Assembly: GCF_000425305.1 (NCBI RefSeq)
Contig: NZ_AUDE01000017.1
Coordinates: 62,001-126,000, forward strand
Origin: Psychroserpens burtonensis DSM 12212
Lineage (GTDB): Bacteria > Bacteroidota > Bacteroidia > Flavobacteriales > Flavobacteriaceae
Reading direction: 5' to 3'
DNA length: 64,000 bases
Shown here: positions 54,127-63,292 of the stretch, piece after piece
How the letters are laid out: each line of letters starts with the position of its first letter
How positions within the stretch are numbered: position 1 is the first letter of the stretch
The notes under the pieces: model-generated
Seen by the model: the letters and a program-made list of their open reading frames with translations, nothing else
Databases searched by the model: none
Told to the model about the DNA's origin: nothing
Made by a program: the position numbers and the translations under genes

Positions 54127-56295
54127 ATGAAAAACATTTTATTAATAGCAATAGTGACACTAGCATTTAGCGCATGCAAGGACGACTCTAAGGAACAAAA
54201 ACGAGATATCGTGGTAAATTACCCAGAAACAAAAAAAGTAGATACGATTACTGATTACTTCGGAACACAAGTAAAAGATCCTTACCGTTGGTTAGAAGAT
54301 GATAAAAGCACAGAAACCGAAAACTGGGTAAAAGCTCAAAATGAAGCTACTTTTGGATATTTAGATAACATCCCATATCGTAAAGAATTGAAAGAACGTT
54401 TATCTAAATTATGGAATTACGAAAAAGTAGGAGCTCCCTTTAAAGAAGGGGATTACACCTATTTCTATAAAAATAATGGACTTCAAAATCAATATGTTAT
54501 CTATCGCTATAAAACAGGAGAAAATCCAAAGACTGCAGAAGTGTTCTTAGACCCAAATACCTTTACAGAAGATGGAACCATATCACTTGGAGGTGCAAGT
54601 TTTTCAAAAGACGGAAAAACCTTGGCCTATGCTATTTCCGAAGGAGGAAGCGATTGGAGAAAAGTTCTAGTCATGAATACAGAGACTAAAGACATCGTTG
54701 AAGACACTTTAGTCGATATCAAATTTAGCGGCATGTCTTGGTACAAAAATGAAGGTTTTTATTACTCTAGTTACGATAAACCTAAAGGAAGCGAATTGTC
54801 TGCAAAAACAGATCAGCACAAATTATATTACCATAAACTAGGGACATTACAAAAAGACGATGCTGTAATTTTTGGAGGGACACCAGCAGAGAAACACCGT
54901 TATGTTGGAGGTAATGTTTCAGAAGATGACAACTATCTAGTAATTACAGCAAGTGTATCCACTTCAGGAAACAAACTATTTATGAAAGACCTTTCTAAAC
55001 CAAATAGTCCTTTAATAACCGTATTAGACCATGCAGATAGCGATACATTTCCTATTGACAATGTTGGAAGCAAACTGTTTTTAGTAACCAACCTAAACGC
55101 TCCAAACAAGAAAATTGTCACAGTAGATGCTTCAAATCCAAGTCCAGAAAACTGGGTGGATTTTATACCAGAAACCAAAAATGTATTGAGCCCATCAACA
55201 GGTGGAGGTTATTTCTTTGCAGAATATATGGTTGATGCTGTTTCTAAAGTCATGCAATACGATTACAATGGGATATTAGTGAGAGATATAGAATTACCTG
55301 GTGTTGGAAGTGCTGGCGGATTTGGTGCCAAAAAAGAAAACACAGAGTTATATTACTCATTCACGAACTACGTAACGCCTGGAAATATATATAAATATGA
55401 TATTAAAACAGGAACTTCAGAAGTTTTCGTTAAACCAGACATCGATTTCAATCCAGAAGATTATGAAAGCAATCAAGTGTTCTTTACTTCAAAAGATGGC
55501 ACAAAAGTACCGATGATTATTACGCATAAAAAAGGATTAGAACTTAACGGTAAAAACCCAACAATTCTTTACGGTTATGGAGGCTTCAATATTAGTTTAA
55601 CACCATCATTTAGCATCGCAAATGCGGTATGGATGGAACAAGGTGGTATTTATGCAGTTCCTAATTTAAGGGGTGGTGGAGAATATGGCAAAGCGTGGCA
55701 TGATGCAGGAACACAACTTAAAAAGCAAAACGTTTTTGATGACTTTATTGCAGCTGCCGAATATTTAATAGCTGAAAAATATACCTCATCAGATTATTTA
55801 GCGATTAGAGGTGGCTCAAATGGCGGTTTATTAGTTGGAGCGACAATGACACAACGGCCAGACTTAATGAAAGTAGCATTACCAGCGGTTGGCGTTTTAG
55901 ACATGTTGCGTTACCATACGTTTACAGCAGGAGCTGGCTGGGCTTATGACTATGGAACAGCAGACGACAATAAAGAAATGTTTGACTACCTTAAAGGTTA
56001 TTCTCCAGTTCATAATGTAAAAGAAAGTGTGCAATACCCTGCGACAATGGTGACCACAGGAGACCACGATGATCGCGTTGTACCAGCACATAGTTTCAAA
56101 TTTGCTGCCGAGTTACAAGCCAAACAAACTGGAAATAATCCTACATTGATACGTGTCGAAACTGATGCTGGTCATGGCGCAGGAACTCCAGTAACTAAAA
56201 CTATTGAACAGTATGCAGATATTTTTGGATTTACACTTTATAATATGGGATTTGACGTCTTACCAAGTCAAACTAAAGAAAGAGTAAAAGGATAA
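54127..56295 (+). CDS. Prolyl oligopeptidase family (S9A) lipoprotein
   Basis: 722 residues. The signal peptide ends in a lipobox LAFSAC (Cys17), so it is exported and lipid-anchored. An N-terminal seven-bladed propeller region follows ([27 protein letters not shown] opens the domain). The C-terminal hydrolase has the nucleophile Ser in [13 protein letters not shown], Asp in [16 protein letters not shown] and His in DAGHGAG. It cleaves peptides after proline. Single-gene unit between two terminators. Confidence 0.92.
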   Translation: MKNILLIAIVTLAFSACKDDSKEQKRDIVVNYPETKKVDTITDYFGTQVKDPYRWLEDDKSTETENWVKAQNEATFGYLDNIPYRKELKERLSKLWNYEKVGAPFKEGDYTYFYKNNGLQNQYVIYRYKTGENPKTAEVFLDPNTFTEDGTISLGGASFSKDGKTLAYAISEGGSDWRKVLVMNTETKDIVEDTLVDIKFSGMSWYKNEGFYYSSYDKPKGSELSAKTDQHKLYYHKLGTLQKDDAVIFGGTPAEKHRYVGGNVSEDDNYLVITASVSTSGNKLFMKDLSKPNSPLITVLDHADSDTFPIDNVGSKLFLVTNLNAPNKKIVTVDASNPSPENWVDFIPETKNVLSPSTGGGYFFAEYMVDAVSKVMQYDYNGILVRDIELPGVGSAGGFGAKKENTELYYSFTNYVTPGNIYKYDIKTGTSEVFVKPDIDFNPEDYESNQVFFTSKDGTKVPMIITHKKGLELNGKNPTILYGYGGFNISLTPSFSIANAVWMEQGGIYAVPNLRGGGEYGKAWHDAGTQLKKQNVFDDFIAAAEYLIAEKYTSSDYLAIRGGSNGGLLVGATMTQRPDLMKVALPAVGVLDMLRYHTFTAGAGWAYDYGTADDNKEMFDYLKGYSPVHNVKESVQYPATMVTTGDHDDRVVPAHSFKFAAELQAKQTGNNPTLIRVETDAGHGAGTPVTKTIEQYADIFGFTLYNMGFDVLPSQTKERVKG

Positions 56296-56313
56296 AATTT
56301 TCTAAATATATTT

Positions 56314-56345
56314 AAAAGTCACTCCATCAAAGAGCGACTTTTTTT
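56314..56345 (+). terminator. Rho-independent terminator after the S9 gene
   Basis: AAAAGTCACTC (56314-56324) pairs with GAGCGACTTTT (56332-56342) with one mismatch, followed by a T-run. Confidence 0.75.
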
Positions 56346-56349
56346 ATAG

Positions 56350-56357
56350 TATTTTTG
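56350..56357 (+). promoter_or_regulatory. -7 promoter box of the ABC ATPase gene (TATTTTTG)
   Basis: Exact TAnnTTTG match seven bases before the ATG at 56365, implying a very short or absent leader. Confidence 0.45.
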
Positions 56358-56364
56358 TAACGCT

Positions 56365-57276
56365 ATGCTAAACGTAAAAGACCTTAACTTTTCTTATAAA
56401 AAAACACCTGTTTTAAAAGACTTATCTTTTAAAGTTGAACAAGGTGAAAACTTAGCCATTATAGGAGAAAGTGGTTCAGGTAAAAGCACACTTTTAAAAG
56501 TATTGTATGGCGAATATGATCTTAACTTCGGAAATATCCACTGGAAAGACATAGAGGTCCTTGGTCCAAAACATAACCTAGTAGTTGGTTATGAGTTTAT
56601 GAAATATGTGGCTCAAGAATTTGATTTGATGCCATTTATTTCTGTAGAAGAAAACATCGGAACCTTTCTCTCTAATTTTTTTCCGAATGAAAAGAAAGAA
56701 CGTACAGCAGAATTACTAGACGTTGTTGAACTCACCTCTTTCGCTCAAACTAAAGTCAAAACACTTTCTGGCGGACAAAAACAGCGTGTCGCATTAGCAA
56801 GAGCATTGGCAAAACAACCTGAAATCATTTTACTCGATGAGCCTTTTAGTCATATTGATAATTTTAAAAAACAATCCTTAAGACGTAATATTTATAAATA
56901 TCTAAAAGATAAAAATGTGACCTGCATTGTAGCCACTCATGATAAGGATGATGTTCTAGGATTTGCAGATCAACTGATACTACTTAATAACAATACAATA
57001 GAAGCTTACAATACACCTCAGGCTCTATACAAAAACCCTAAAACACCATTAATTGCGTCATTTTTTGGTGAGTTTAATGTCATAAATGATAAGATTATTT
57101 ATGCGCATCAACTTAAAATTGTAGACGAATCTATGCTTAAAGCAACGGTAAGAAGAAGTTATTTTAAAGGGCGTTATTATCTAGTTGAAGCAGATTTAGA
57201 TGGAGAGAATATTTTTTTTATGAATGATCAGCAGTTCAAAAAAAACGAGATTATCTATTTAAAAATTATAGAATAA
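56365..57276 (+). CDS. ABC transporter ATP-binding protein
   Basis: 303 residues. Walker A is IGESGSGKSTLLK (about 33-45), the signature KTLSGGQKQRVALARAL (about 130-146) and Walker B IILLDEPFSHID (about 153-164). A C-terminal extension of about 85 residues resembles the TOBE-type tail of import ATPases. No permease gene lies beside it, so it may pair with a transporter elsewhere; the cargo is unknown. Confidence 0.9.
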   Translation: MLNVKDLNFSYKKTPVLKDLSFKVEQGENLAIIGESGSGKSTLLKVLYGEYDLNFGNIHWKDIEVLGPKHNLVVGYEFMKYVAQEFDLMPFISVEENIGTFLSNFFPNEKKERTAELLDVVELTSFAQTKVKTLSGGQKQRVALARALAKQPEIILLDEPFSHIDNFKKQSLRRNIYKYLKDKNVTCIVATHDKDDVLGFADQLILLNNNTIEAYNTPQALYKNPKTPLIASFFGEFNVINDKIIYAHQLKIVDESMLKATVRRSYFKGRYYLVEADLDGENIFFMNDQQFKKNEIIYLKIIE

Positions 57277-57308
57277 ACGAGTAATACACAAGGAATTCAT
57301 AGTGCGCC

Positions 57309-57878
57309 TCAAGCATACGCAAAACCAGAAAACCTCCCACAATGTGTTAGTGAAATTGGTTTTGGTAATTTTACAGAATTAACGAATACTTCAGGAATTC
57401 CAAGATCCGTTTTCTTGATACTTAAGACATCGCGATCTATCTTTTCAATTTGAGAAATCGATTTTAGTAACTGTTGCTTCAATACGTTACTTTGAATCGT
57501 ATATTCTTCTTTTTTAGTTTCAAAAATAGAGGTACACACCTCCTGATTTTGATCTTGTTTAGCAACAGTATACACATAATCTTCTGTAACCGTTGATTCC
57601 GTGAAATAGCAATTATCATCTATCCTAACTAGTCCTTTCTCTTTAGAAATAAGATCACAAACCAAACGTGTCGGGTTAAAAAAACGTTCACCAAATTGCC
57701 GAACGTGAATTTTATACGCCGCCTCTTTCATACTCCAAAGCAACCACACTGTTTGGTGTTGATGTTCCGAAGAAAAAATAAGCGCTTGTTCTTTTAGCGT
57801 GAAGACTTTATCTAAAAAGCGAGGACGTACCCAACCGGTAGAACTATATTTTAAATCGACAATATCATTACCTATCAC
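57309..57878 (-). CDS. 4'-phosphopantetheinyl transferase
   Basis: 189 residues. It would load phosphopantetheine on the cluster's carrier protein. The AcpS/Sfp-like N-terminus is MIGNDIVDLKYS, and the catalytic WSMKEAAYK (W-S-x-K-E-x3-K) lies about 48-56. RFFNPTRL follows. It is the last gene of the minus-strand cluster. Its start overlaps the ACP stop by four bases. Confidence 0.9.
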   Translation of the reverse strand: MIGNDIVDLKYSSTGWVRPRFLDKVFTLKEQALIFSSEHQHQTVWLLWSMKEAAYKIHVRQFGERFFNPTRLVCDLISKEKGLVRIDDNCYFTESTVTEDYVYTVAKQDQNQEVCTSIFETKKEEYTIQSNVLKQQLLKSISQIEKIDRDVLSIKKTDLGIPEVFVNSVKLPKPISLTHCGRFSGFAYA

Positions 57879-58129
57879 TTTGCTGCTAATTTCTCATTTA
57901 CAACGTCCATAGCAGCTCTTACAGATATCATTTTTTCCATATCGTCGTTCTCGATTCTAATATCAAATTCGTCTTCAACATCTAAAATCACATCGACTAG
58001 ATTCGCCGAATTGATTTTCAAATCGTTAATAAAATCAGTCTCTTCAGATAAATTATTAAAGGCGTCTTCATCCTGAATATAGGGTTGAACAATGGTTTTT
58101 AATTTTGCGATTAGTTGGTCTTTAGTCAT
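57875..58129 (-). CDS. Dedicated acyl carrier protein of the polyketide/lipid cluster
   Basis: 84 residues. The phosphopantetheine serine is S41 in LKINSANLVDVIL, where the usual DSL is NSA. The acidic helix VEDEFDIRIENDDM and the general length fit an ACP. It differs clearly from housekeeping acpP at 11517. It overlaps the PPTase gene and follows the ketosynthase after a 205-base gap. Confidence 0.9.
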   Translation of the reverse strand: MTKDQLIAKLKTIVQPYIQDEDAFNNLSEETDFINDLKINSANLVDVILDVEDEFDIRIENDDMEKMISVRAAMDVVNEKLAAK

Positions 58130-58334
58130 ATTTGTTTCCCACGAAAGTGGGAATCTTTTTAATTAAACATTTTATTTTTTAGCACTTCGGCTGCGTTCAA
58201 GGTGACATTATATACCTTTTCATTACATCACTTCGCTCATTGATAAAATGAAAATATACTTTTATTGAAAGCACCTTGCAAAGCAAGTCGAGAGATTTCA
58301 AGTGTTCTCGACTCCGCTCGAACTGACAATGGGA
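58130..58334. repeat. Gap with extragenic repeats between ketosynthase and ACP genes
   Basis: TTCCCAC-GAAA-GTGGGAA (58136-58153), followed by TCTTTTT, sits a few bases before the ACP start codon. Further down are segments such as CTTCGGCTGCGTTCAAGGTG (58185-58204) and CGACTCCGCTCGAACTGACA (about 58309-58328), of the flavobacterial extragenic repeat style. No gene or clear promoter is seen. Confidence 0.55.
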
Positions 58335-59606
58335 TTATTTTTTATACTTTTTAAAGATAACACAACCATTCACATCGCCAAAACCAAAACTAGCTTTTGC
58401 AGCAATATTTAAGTCGGTTTTCAATGATTTAGTTATTATTTTTTCTTTAGAAATTAATTCTAAAATTTCAGGATGCACATCCTCACAATTAATATTAGGA
58501 AATACAAACTGCTCTTTAAGCTGCAATATAGTTGCCACAGATTCAATACTTCCTGATGCAGCCAAACAATGGCCAACCATAGATTTTAAAGAGTTGATAT
58601 ATGGGAAATCATCCCCTTTTCTATGTAAAGCTTTGGTCCAATTCTCAATTTCCAAACCATCTTTTGAAGTCGCTGTTAAATGACCATTTATCGTATCGAT
58701 ATCATTTGCTGAAATATTAGCATTTGTGATCGCATCTTTAATACACCGCTGCACAGCCTCAGCATTTGGAGCTGTCATTGTACCGCCATCGCGTTGTCCA
58801 CCAGAATTAATATTTCCACCTAAAACCTCAGCATAAATAGTCGCGTTTCGTTCTAGTGCACTCTCTAAAGATTCTAAAACTAAAGCACCAGCACCAGCAC
58901 CTGGAACGAATCCAGAAGCACTTTCACTCATAGGTCGAGAGCCTTTTTCTGGAGAGTCATTATGCTTATACGTCATGACACGCATGGCATCAAATCCACC
59001 CCAAATATAAGGACCATCATCGCTACAACTTCCAACGAGCATTCGTTTTGCTTGTCCGTTTTTAATCCGTTCATAACCCATTAAAATAGCTTCAGTTCCT
59101 GTGGTACACGCAGACGAATTTGTGGTTACTTGATTTCCTAATCCTAGAATTCCACCTAAAAACGCACTAATTCCGCTAGCCATAGTTTGCACCACGACAG
59201 TACTTCCTAGCCGTTTCACTTGTTTGTCATCTAGCTTATAAATAGCTTCTCTAAATTTTTCAACGCCAGAGGTTCCTGTCCCAAATATGGTTCCACTATC
59301 AACATCTAATTCACTATCTGCCTCTACTGATAACCCAGCGTCTTTCCAAGCATCAATTCCAGCGATACAGCCATACAAAATCCCAGAACTATTAAAACCT
59401 CTTAACTGTAAAGGGGTTAAATACTCTAGTTTCTTTTCTTCGGAAATTTGCGGAATACCACCAATACAACACGAAAAATTCAAGTCTGCTAGTTGTTGGT
59501 GAAATGTAATCCCGGATGTTCCATTTTTAATGGCTTTTAAAAATGCATCGAGCCCGACACCATTTGGTGCAACGACTCCTAAACCTGTGATTACGACTCT
59601 GTTCAT
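58335..59606 (-). CDS. Beta-ketoacyl synthase, secondary-metabolism type
   Basis: 423 residues. The catalytic Cys167 is in TNSSACTTGTEAI. The first His motif reads TINGHLTATSKDG (H309), unlike the THGTST of housekeeping FabF. SLKSMVGHCLAASGS holds K341 and H346. All catalytic residues are kept, so it should condense. The variant motifs resemble ketosynthases of aryl polyene/flexirubin-type and other type II systems. Only one KS is in the window, with no chain-length factor. Confidence 0.9.
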   Translation of the reverse strand: MNRVVITGLGVVAPNGVGLDAFLKAIKNGTSGITFHQQLADLNFSCCIGGIPQISEEKKLEYLTPLQLRGFNSSGILYGCIAGIDAWKDAGLSVEADSELDVDSGTIFGTGTSGVEKFREAIYKLDDKQVKRLGSTVVVQTMASGISAFLGGILGLGNQVTTNSSACTTGTEAILMGYERIKNGQAKRMLVGSCSDDGPYIWGGFDAMRVMTYKHNDSPEKGSRPMSESASGFVPGAGAGALVLESLESALERNATIYAEVLGGNINSGGQRDGGTMTAPNAEAVQRCIKDAITNANISANDIDTINGHLTATSKDGLEIENWTKALHRKGDDFPYINSLKSMVGHCLAASGSIESVATILQLKEQFVFPNINCEDVHPEILELISKEKIITKSLKTDLNIAAKASFGFGDVNGCVIFKKYKK

Positions 59607-59611
59607 TCTCT

Positions 59612-59631
59612 ATTCCTGCGCAGGCAGGAAT
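59612..59631. repeat. Perfect extragenic palindrome before the ketosynthase start
   Basis: ATTCCTGC-GCAG-GCAGGAAT, followed on plus by CTTTTTTT. It begins six bases upstream of the ketosynthase ATG (minus). Same style as 645-664 and 58136-58153. Confidence 0.6.
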
Positions 59632-59649
59632 CTTTTTTTAGTATTAATT

Positions 59650-59976
59650 CTAATCTCTAAATTTATTTAGTCCTAAATTCCAATTCATGCTCAAATCCAT
59701 CCAACTTGGATTCATATCTTCAATTAGTTTAATTTTCCAATCTCGCTTCCATTTCTTGAATTGAATCTCTCTCATAGAAGCTTCTTCTCCATCTTCAAAC
59801 TCTTCAAAATAAACTAACAAGTTACGTTTATATTTAGCAGTAAACGCTCTGGGGTATTTTATAAACTTATGCTCTTTAACTCTTTCTATAATATGATTTG
59901 TACACCCAATATATAAAACTCCTTCCTTCTTATTCGTCATTATATATACGCACCACCGTTTTGAGTTTTCACTCAT
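59650..59976 (-). CDS. GIY-YIG domain protein inside the biosynthetic cluster
   Basis: 108 residues. The GIY-YIG motif reads WCVYIMTNKKEGVLYIGCTN (about 8-27), with R in IERVKEHK, then VYFEEFEDGEEASMREIQFKKWKRDWK. Small stand-alone members of this UvrC/homing-nuclease fold are spread widely in Flavobacteriaceae and are of unknown role. It sits between the ketosynthase and the dehydratase, overlapping the dehydratase stop by eight bases, and has no obvious biosynthetic function. Confidence 0.88.
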   Translation of the reverse strand: MSENSKRWCVYIMTNKKEGVLYIGCTNHIIERVKEHKFIKYPRAFTAKYKRNLLVYFEEFEDGEEASMREIQFKKWKRDWKIKLIEDMNPSWMDLSMNWNLGLNKFRD

Positions 59977-60439
59977 GCTTTATAGAGATTTCTGCATTCG
60001 CAGGAATATGTAACATTCCTGATATTTGTCCTCTACAAACCAATTCATTTTTCTCATTCAACATCTTCACTTTACATTTCAATTTATTAAAACGAAACAC
60101 TTCTTTTTCTGAAACCACAGTTACTTTCTCACCAGGTAATACAGGTAAAAAGAAATGAACTTGACTCGACGTCAACGCAACTTGCGGTTGATTATCTTCA
60201 GATAATTGATCTTTCAGTATATAAATCCCTAAACATACGAGTCCTATTTGCGCCATACATTCGGTAAGAATTACACCTGGCGTAATTGGATTATTTTTAA
60301 AATGACCTTCGTAGAAATATGAATCTTTTCTGAAGGTGTAATGTCCTGTTATCCCTTCCGAAGACATCCTCGTTAATTCATCAACAAATAGAAATGGTTG
60401 TTGATATGGTAATAATGATATGATTTGGTTATTGTTCAA
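59969..60439 (-). CDS. FabZ-like 3-hydroxyacyl-ACP dehydratase
   Basis: 156 residues in a hot-dog fold. The active-site block is FYEGHFKNNPITPGVILTE, with His46 and Glu60 at the FabZ catalytic positions, followed by CMAQIGLVCLG. LPYQQPFLFVDEL opens the domain. It would remove water from the 3-hydroxyacyl intermediate on the cluster ACP. It lies between the enoyl reductase and the GIY-YIG gene on minus. Confidence 0.88.
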   Translation of the reverse strand: MNNNQIISLLPYQQPFLFVDELTRMSSEGITGHYTFRKDSYFYEGHFKNNPITPGVILTECMAQIGLVCLGIYILKDQLSEDNQPQVALTSSQVHFFLPVLPGEKVTVVSEKEVFRFNKLKCKVKMLNEKNELVCRGQISGMLHIPANAEISIKHE

Positions 60440-60506
60440 TTCAAATATGTTTTTTTATAAGACCTTTCGACGCCGCTCAAAGTGGCCAATTGATTTCAAT
60501 TTAATT
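60440..60506. repeat. Short repeat-bearing gap before the enoyl reductase gene
   Basis: GACCTTTCGACGCCGCTCAA (60461-60480), then AGTGGCC, matches the style of the CGACnnCGCTC repeats at 58309. No promoter is clear. Confidence 0.35.
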
Positions 60507-61301
60507 CTAGGATATATGTTCGCCTCCATCCACAGGAATCACGCATCCATTAATCCAACTCGCTTCATCTTTTGATAACAGATATACTGCATTAGCAACA
60601 TCATCAGGTCGTGTTAAGCGCTTAAATGGATTACGCATTACACTATGTTCTTTAATTTGCTCACTTCCCGGAATCATTCGTAATGATGCAGTATCAGTCA
60701 CACCTGCTTGGATACAATTAGCTCTAATTCCAAAAGGTGCAAATTCTAAGGCAATATTTCTAGTAATCGCTTCTAAAGTTACTTTTGCTGCAGATACTGC
60801 TGCGTAATTTTTCCAAGCCTTCGTATTTCCTTCACTTGTAAAACTGATAATTCGAGCATCACTCGCAAATATTTGAGCGTCAAAAACAGCTTTAGTCCAA
60901 TCGTATAGACTAATAGCCATGGCGTTAATTGTCAAATTAAAATCATCGTTTTTTAGTGTTGGTTTTTCTTCGGAAATCATCGGTTTTAAATTCCCTTTGG
61001 CGACACTATGAACGAGTGTCCTTATGTTACCTTCTGAGGTGAATAGTGCTTTCAATTCTGAAATAATTTGTTCTCGTTTTTCAGATTTAAAAGCATCAAC
61101 ATTATACGATTTAAATTGAATACCTTCAGCCTTTATAGTTGTAAATTCTGAATTGATTTCATCTTCTTGTGCTCTTGAATTTCTGTGAATGATGCAAATA
61201 TTCATGCCATGTTTAGCTAGTTTTTTTGCTGTAGCTAAACCTAATCCGCTGGAGCCTCCTAAAATGAGTGCCCAATAGTTTTTATCTTGAAAATCATTCA
61301 T
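60507..61301 (-). CDS. FabL-type enoyl-ACP reductase (SDR family)
   Basis: 264 residues. The NAD(P)-binding loop is LILGGSSGLGLATAKKLAK. The catalytic pair is Tyr166 and Lys173 (NYAAVSAAK), spaced Y-x6-K as in FabI/FabL, not the Y-x3-K of ketoreductases. LEAITRNIALEFAPFGIRAN and a late PVDGGEHIS tail follow. The GGSSGLG loop and the SDR-like C-terminus point to FabL rather than FabI. It would finish a saturated chain. No separate ketoreductase gene is visible in the cluster here. Confidence 0.8.
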   Translation of the reverse strand: MNDFQDKNYWALILGGSSGLGLATAKKLAKHGMNICIIHRNSRAQEDEINSEFTTIKAEGIQFKSYNVDAFKSEKREQIISELKALFTSEGNIRTLVHSVAKGNLKPMISEEKPTLKNDDFNLTINAMAISLYDWTKAVFDAQIFASDARIISFTSEGNTKAWKNYAAVSAAKVTLEAITRNIALEFAPFGIRANCIQAGVTDTASLRMIPGSEQIKEHSVMRNPFKRLTRPDDVANAVYLLSKDEASWINGCVIPVDGGEHIS

Positions 61302-61524
61302 ATAGACGCTTATTCCTCAAACTAAATTTATAAATTTTTTTATTCGCCCATACTATTTTTTAGGACCTCATGATGTGCTGCGCAGTTCTTGATAAAAAAA
61401 CGAAATCGAGGTACGAGATTCACGAACACAAATTTATTAAAATTAAAACGGTGTGAACTAAGCAAAAAAATCAAAACTGAACATTGTTTTACTAGTTGAT
61501 TAAAACTACGTCATAATTATTAAA
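61302..61524. other. Gap between the type III PKS and the enoyl reductase gene
   Basis: 223 bases on the minus-strand cluster. A -7-like box TAAATTTG (minus) lies at 61429-61436 with no -33 at the usual distance. It may start transcription of the enoyl reductase group. No gene or terminator is seen. Confidence 0.35.
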
Positions 61525-62577
61525 CTACCACTCTAACAATATGCGTTGTGCTGAAAACCCTGGTCCGAAACTTAGCATTAAGCCTCTATCGCCTTTAGGC
61601 AATTGTTTATCCATAAAGCGTTCTAAAACGTATAATACTGTCGCACTACTCATGTTTCCGTAAAGTTTAAGAACTTCTTTGGTATCGTCAATATTTTTCC
61701 CAAGAGAGCCAAACAAATCTTCTACGGTTTGTACAATTTTCTTACCTCCAGGATGGAAAATCAAATGATCTATATCTTCAATCGATATATTATTTCGTTC
61801 TAAAAACGGATGAACAATCCTAGGGAAATGTTCTGAAATTGTCTCAGGAACCGCTTTATCTAAAATCATTTGTAAACCTGTATTTACGAGCTTAAAACCC
61901 ATCATAGTTTCAGCATCATAAAAATGATACATGGCTTCGTCTATAATTTTAGGACCTTCTTCATTTTCATAAGACGATAAAATCACACTTGAAGCGCCAT
62001 CACCAAATATGGCAGCACTCACAATATTTACCATTGAGTAATCATCGAGTTGAAATGTTGCCGTTGGCGATTCTACAGCAATTACTGCTGCACGTTTATT
62101 GGGATTCGCTTTTAAAAAATTCTTTGCATAAATAATGCCTGAAACTCCTGCAGCACATCCCATTTCTGTCACAGGTAGTCTTACAATATCCTGTTTCATC
62201 TTTAGGTTATTAATCAAATAGGCATCTACAGACGGAATCATAATACCAGTACAACTAACGGTTATGATATAGTCGATATCTGTTGGCTTTAGCTTTGCTT
62301 TATCTAGAGCTTTTACTAAAGATTGTTCTGCCAACTTTATAACTTCACGAGAATAGATCTCATTTTTTTCTTCAAAAGACGTATTCAAAAACACGTCCTC
62401 TGCATCCATTATAGAATAGCGTCTATCCACTCCAGCATTCTCAAAAAGTTTGATTACTTTTCGTTTAAAACGATCGTCTTGATCGGCTAACCAAACATTC
62501 AAAAAGGGAATAATATCTTTAGTTTCTCTAGTATGTTTTGGTAGCTGTTTTGCTACCGACGTTATTTTTACGCTCAT
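61525..62577 (-). CDS. Type III polyketide synthase
   Basis: 350 residues, of the chalcone-synthase fold. The catalytic triad is Cys141 (TEMGCAAGVSG), His275 (LIFHPGGKKIV) and Asn308 (LYGNMSSATVLY). The C-terminal GFGPG-type loop reads LSFGPGFSAQ. It condenses a starter acyl unit with malonyl-CoA and cyclises the chain to a pyrone, resorcinol or similar ring; the product cannot be told. It starts one base after the methyltransferase stop, so the two are coupled. Confidence 0.92.
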   Translation of the reverse strand: MSVKITSVAKQLPKHTRETKDIIPFLNVWLADQDDRFKRKVIKLFENAGVDRRYSIMDAEDVFLNTSFEEKNEIYSREVIKLAEQSLVKALDKAKLKPTDIDYIITVSCTGIMIPSVDAYLINNLKMKQDIVRLPVTEMGCAAGVSGIIYAKNFLKANPNKRAAVIAVESPTATFQLDDYSMVNIVSAAIFGDGASSVILSSYENEEGPKIIDEAMYHFYDAETMMGFKLVNTGLQMILDKAVPETISEHFPRIVHPFLERNNISIEDIDHLIFHPGGKKIVQTVEDLFGSLGKNIDDTKEVLKLYGNMSSATVLYVLERFMDKQLPKGDRGLMLSFGPGFSAQRILLEW

Positions 62578-62578
62578 A

Positions 62579-63292
62579 TTATTTTTTCTTCAATATCCAC
62601 TGAAAACGGAAAGCCCATTTCCATTGCAGATTATAATTGGCATTTAATTGTTGTGATATATCTTCTAATTCTGGTCTTTTAAACCCTCTCAATACTGAGG
62701 TTAATCCATCTTCAACGATGGTCTTATTTTTAATTGTTGTACACAGTAATTTAAAAAGGTAATACGCTAATTTATGTCTATGTAAATCGTTAACCACAAT
62801 TCCTAATTTAGCCTTTTCTAAAACAGGTTTTAAAAAGGTAACCAAATCATCTTCCTTAAAATGATGCAGAAATAATGTGGTCAACACTAAATCATAATCG
62901 AGTTGCTCAAAATCTTCAGAGAAGATATCAATTGCTCTAAATTCTATATTATCGTAAGCTTGTGATAACCGATTGGCATAGTCGACTGTATTTTGATTTG
63001 CGTCAATCCCTATCAATTTAAAATTATAACCATTTCGCTTCCCAAATCGTGCTATTTCTCTCAAAATATCTCCTCCTCCACACCCCAAATCTATGAGTGT
63101 TATTACTTTGTTTTTATCATGATTTTTGAGTGCTATTTTGAGTCCGTTAATAGTGACTATATTTCCTCCTAACCATTGATTAATTTTCGCTAATTTATCC
63201 AGGGCATCGTGAAGTATTGGACCATTATAATCCAAATCGTCCATGATTTCATCTTCCTCGCTTCTGTATTTTGTACTAACTAACAAACTCAT
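62579..63292 (-). CDS. Class I SAM-dependent methyltransferase
   Basis: 237 residues. Motif I is ITLIDLGCGGGDILREIA (about 81-98), and LIGIDANQNTVDYANRL holds the acidic residue for SAM ribose. LDYDLVLTTLFLHHF follows. It would methylate an oxygen or carbon of the polyketide product. Its start overlaps the upstream oxidoreductase stop by four bases, and its stop lies next to the PKS start. Confidence 0.9.
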   Translation of the reverse strand: MSLLVSTKYRSEEDEIMDDLDYNGPILHDALDKLAKINQWLGGNIVTINGLKIALKNHDKNKVITLIDLGCGGGDILREIARFGKRNGYNFKLIGIDANQNTVDYANRLSQAYDNIEFRAIDIFSEDFEQLDYDLVLTTLFLHHFKEDDLVTFLKPVLEKAKLGIVVNDLHRHKLAYYLFKLLCTTIKNKTIVEDGLTSVLRGFKRPELEDISQQLNANYNLQWKWAFRFQWILKKK

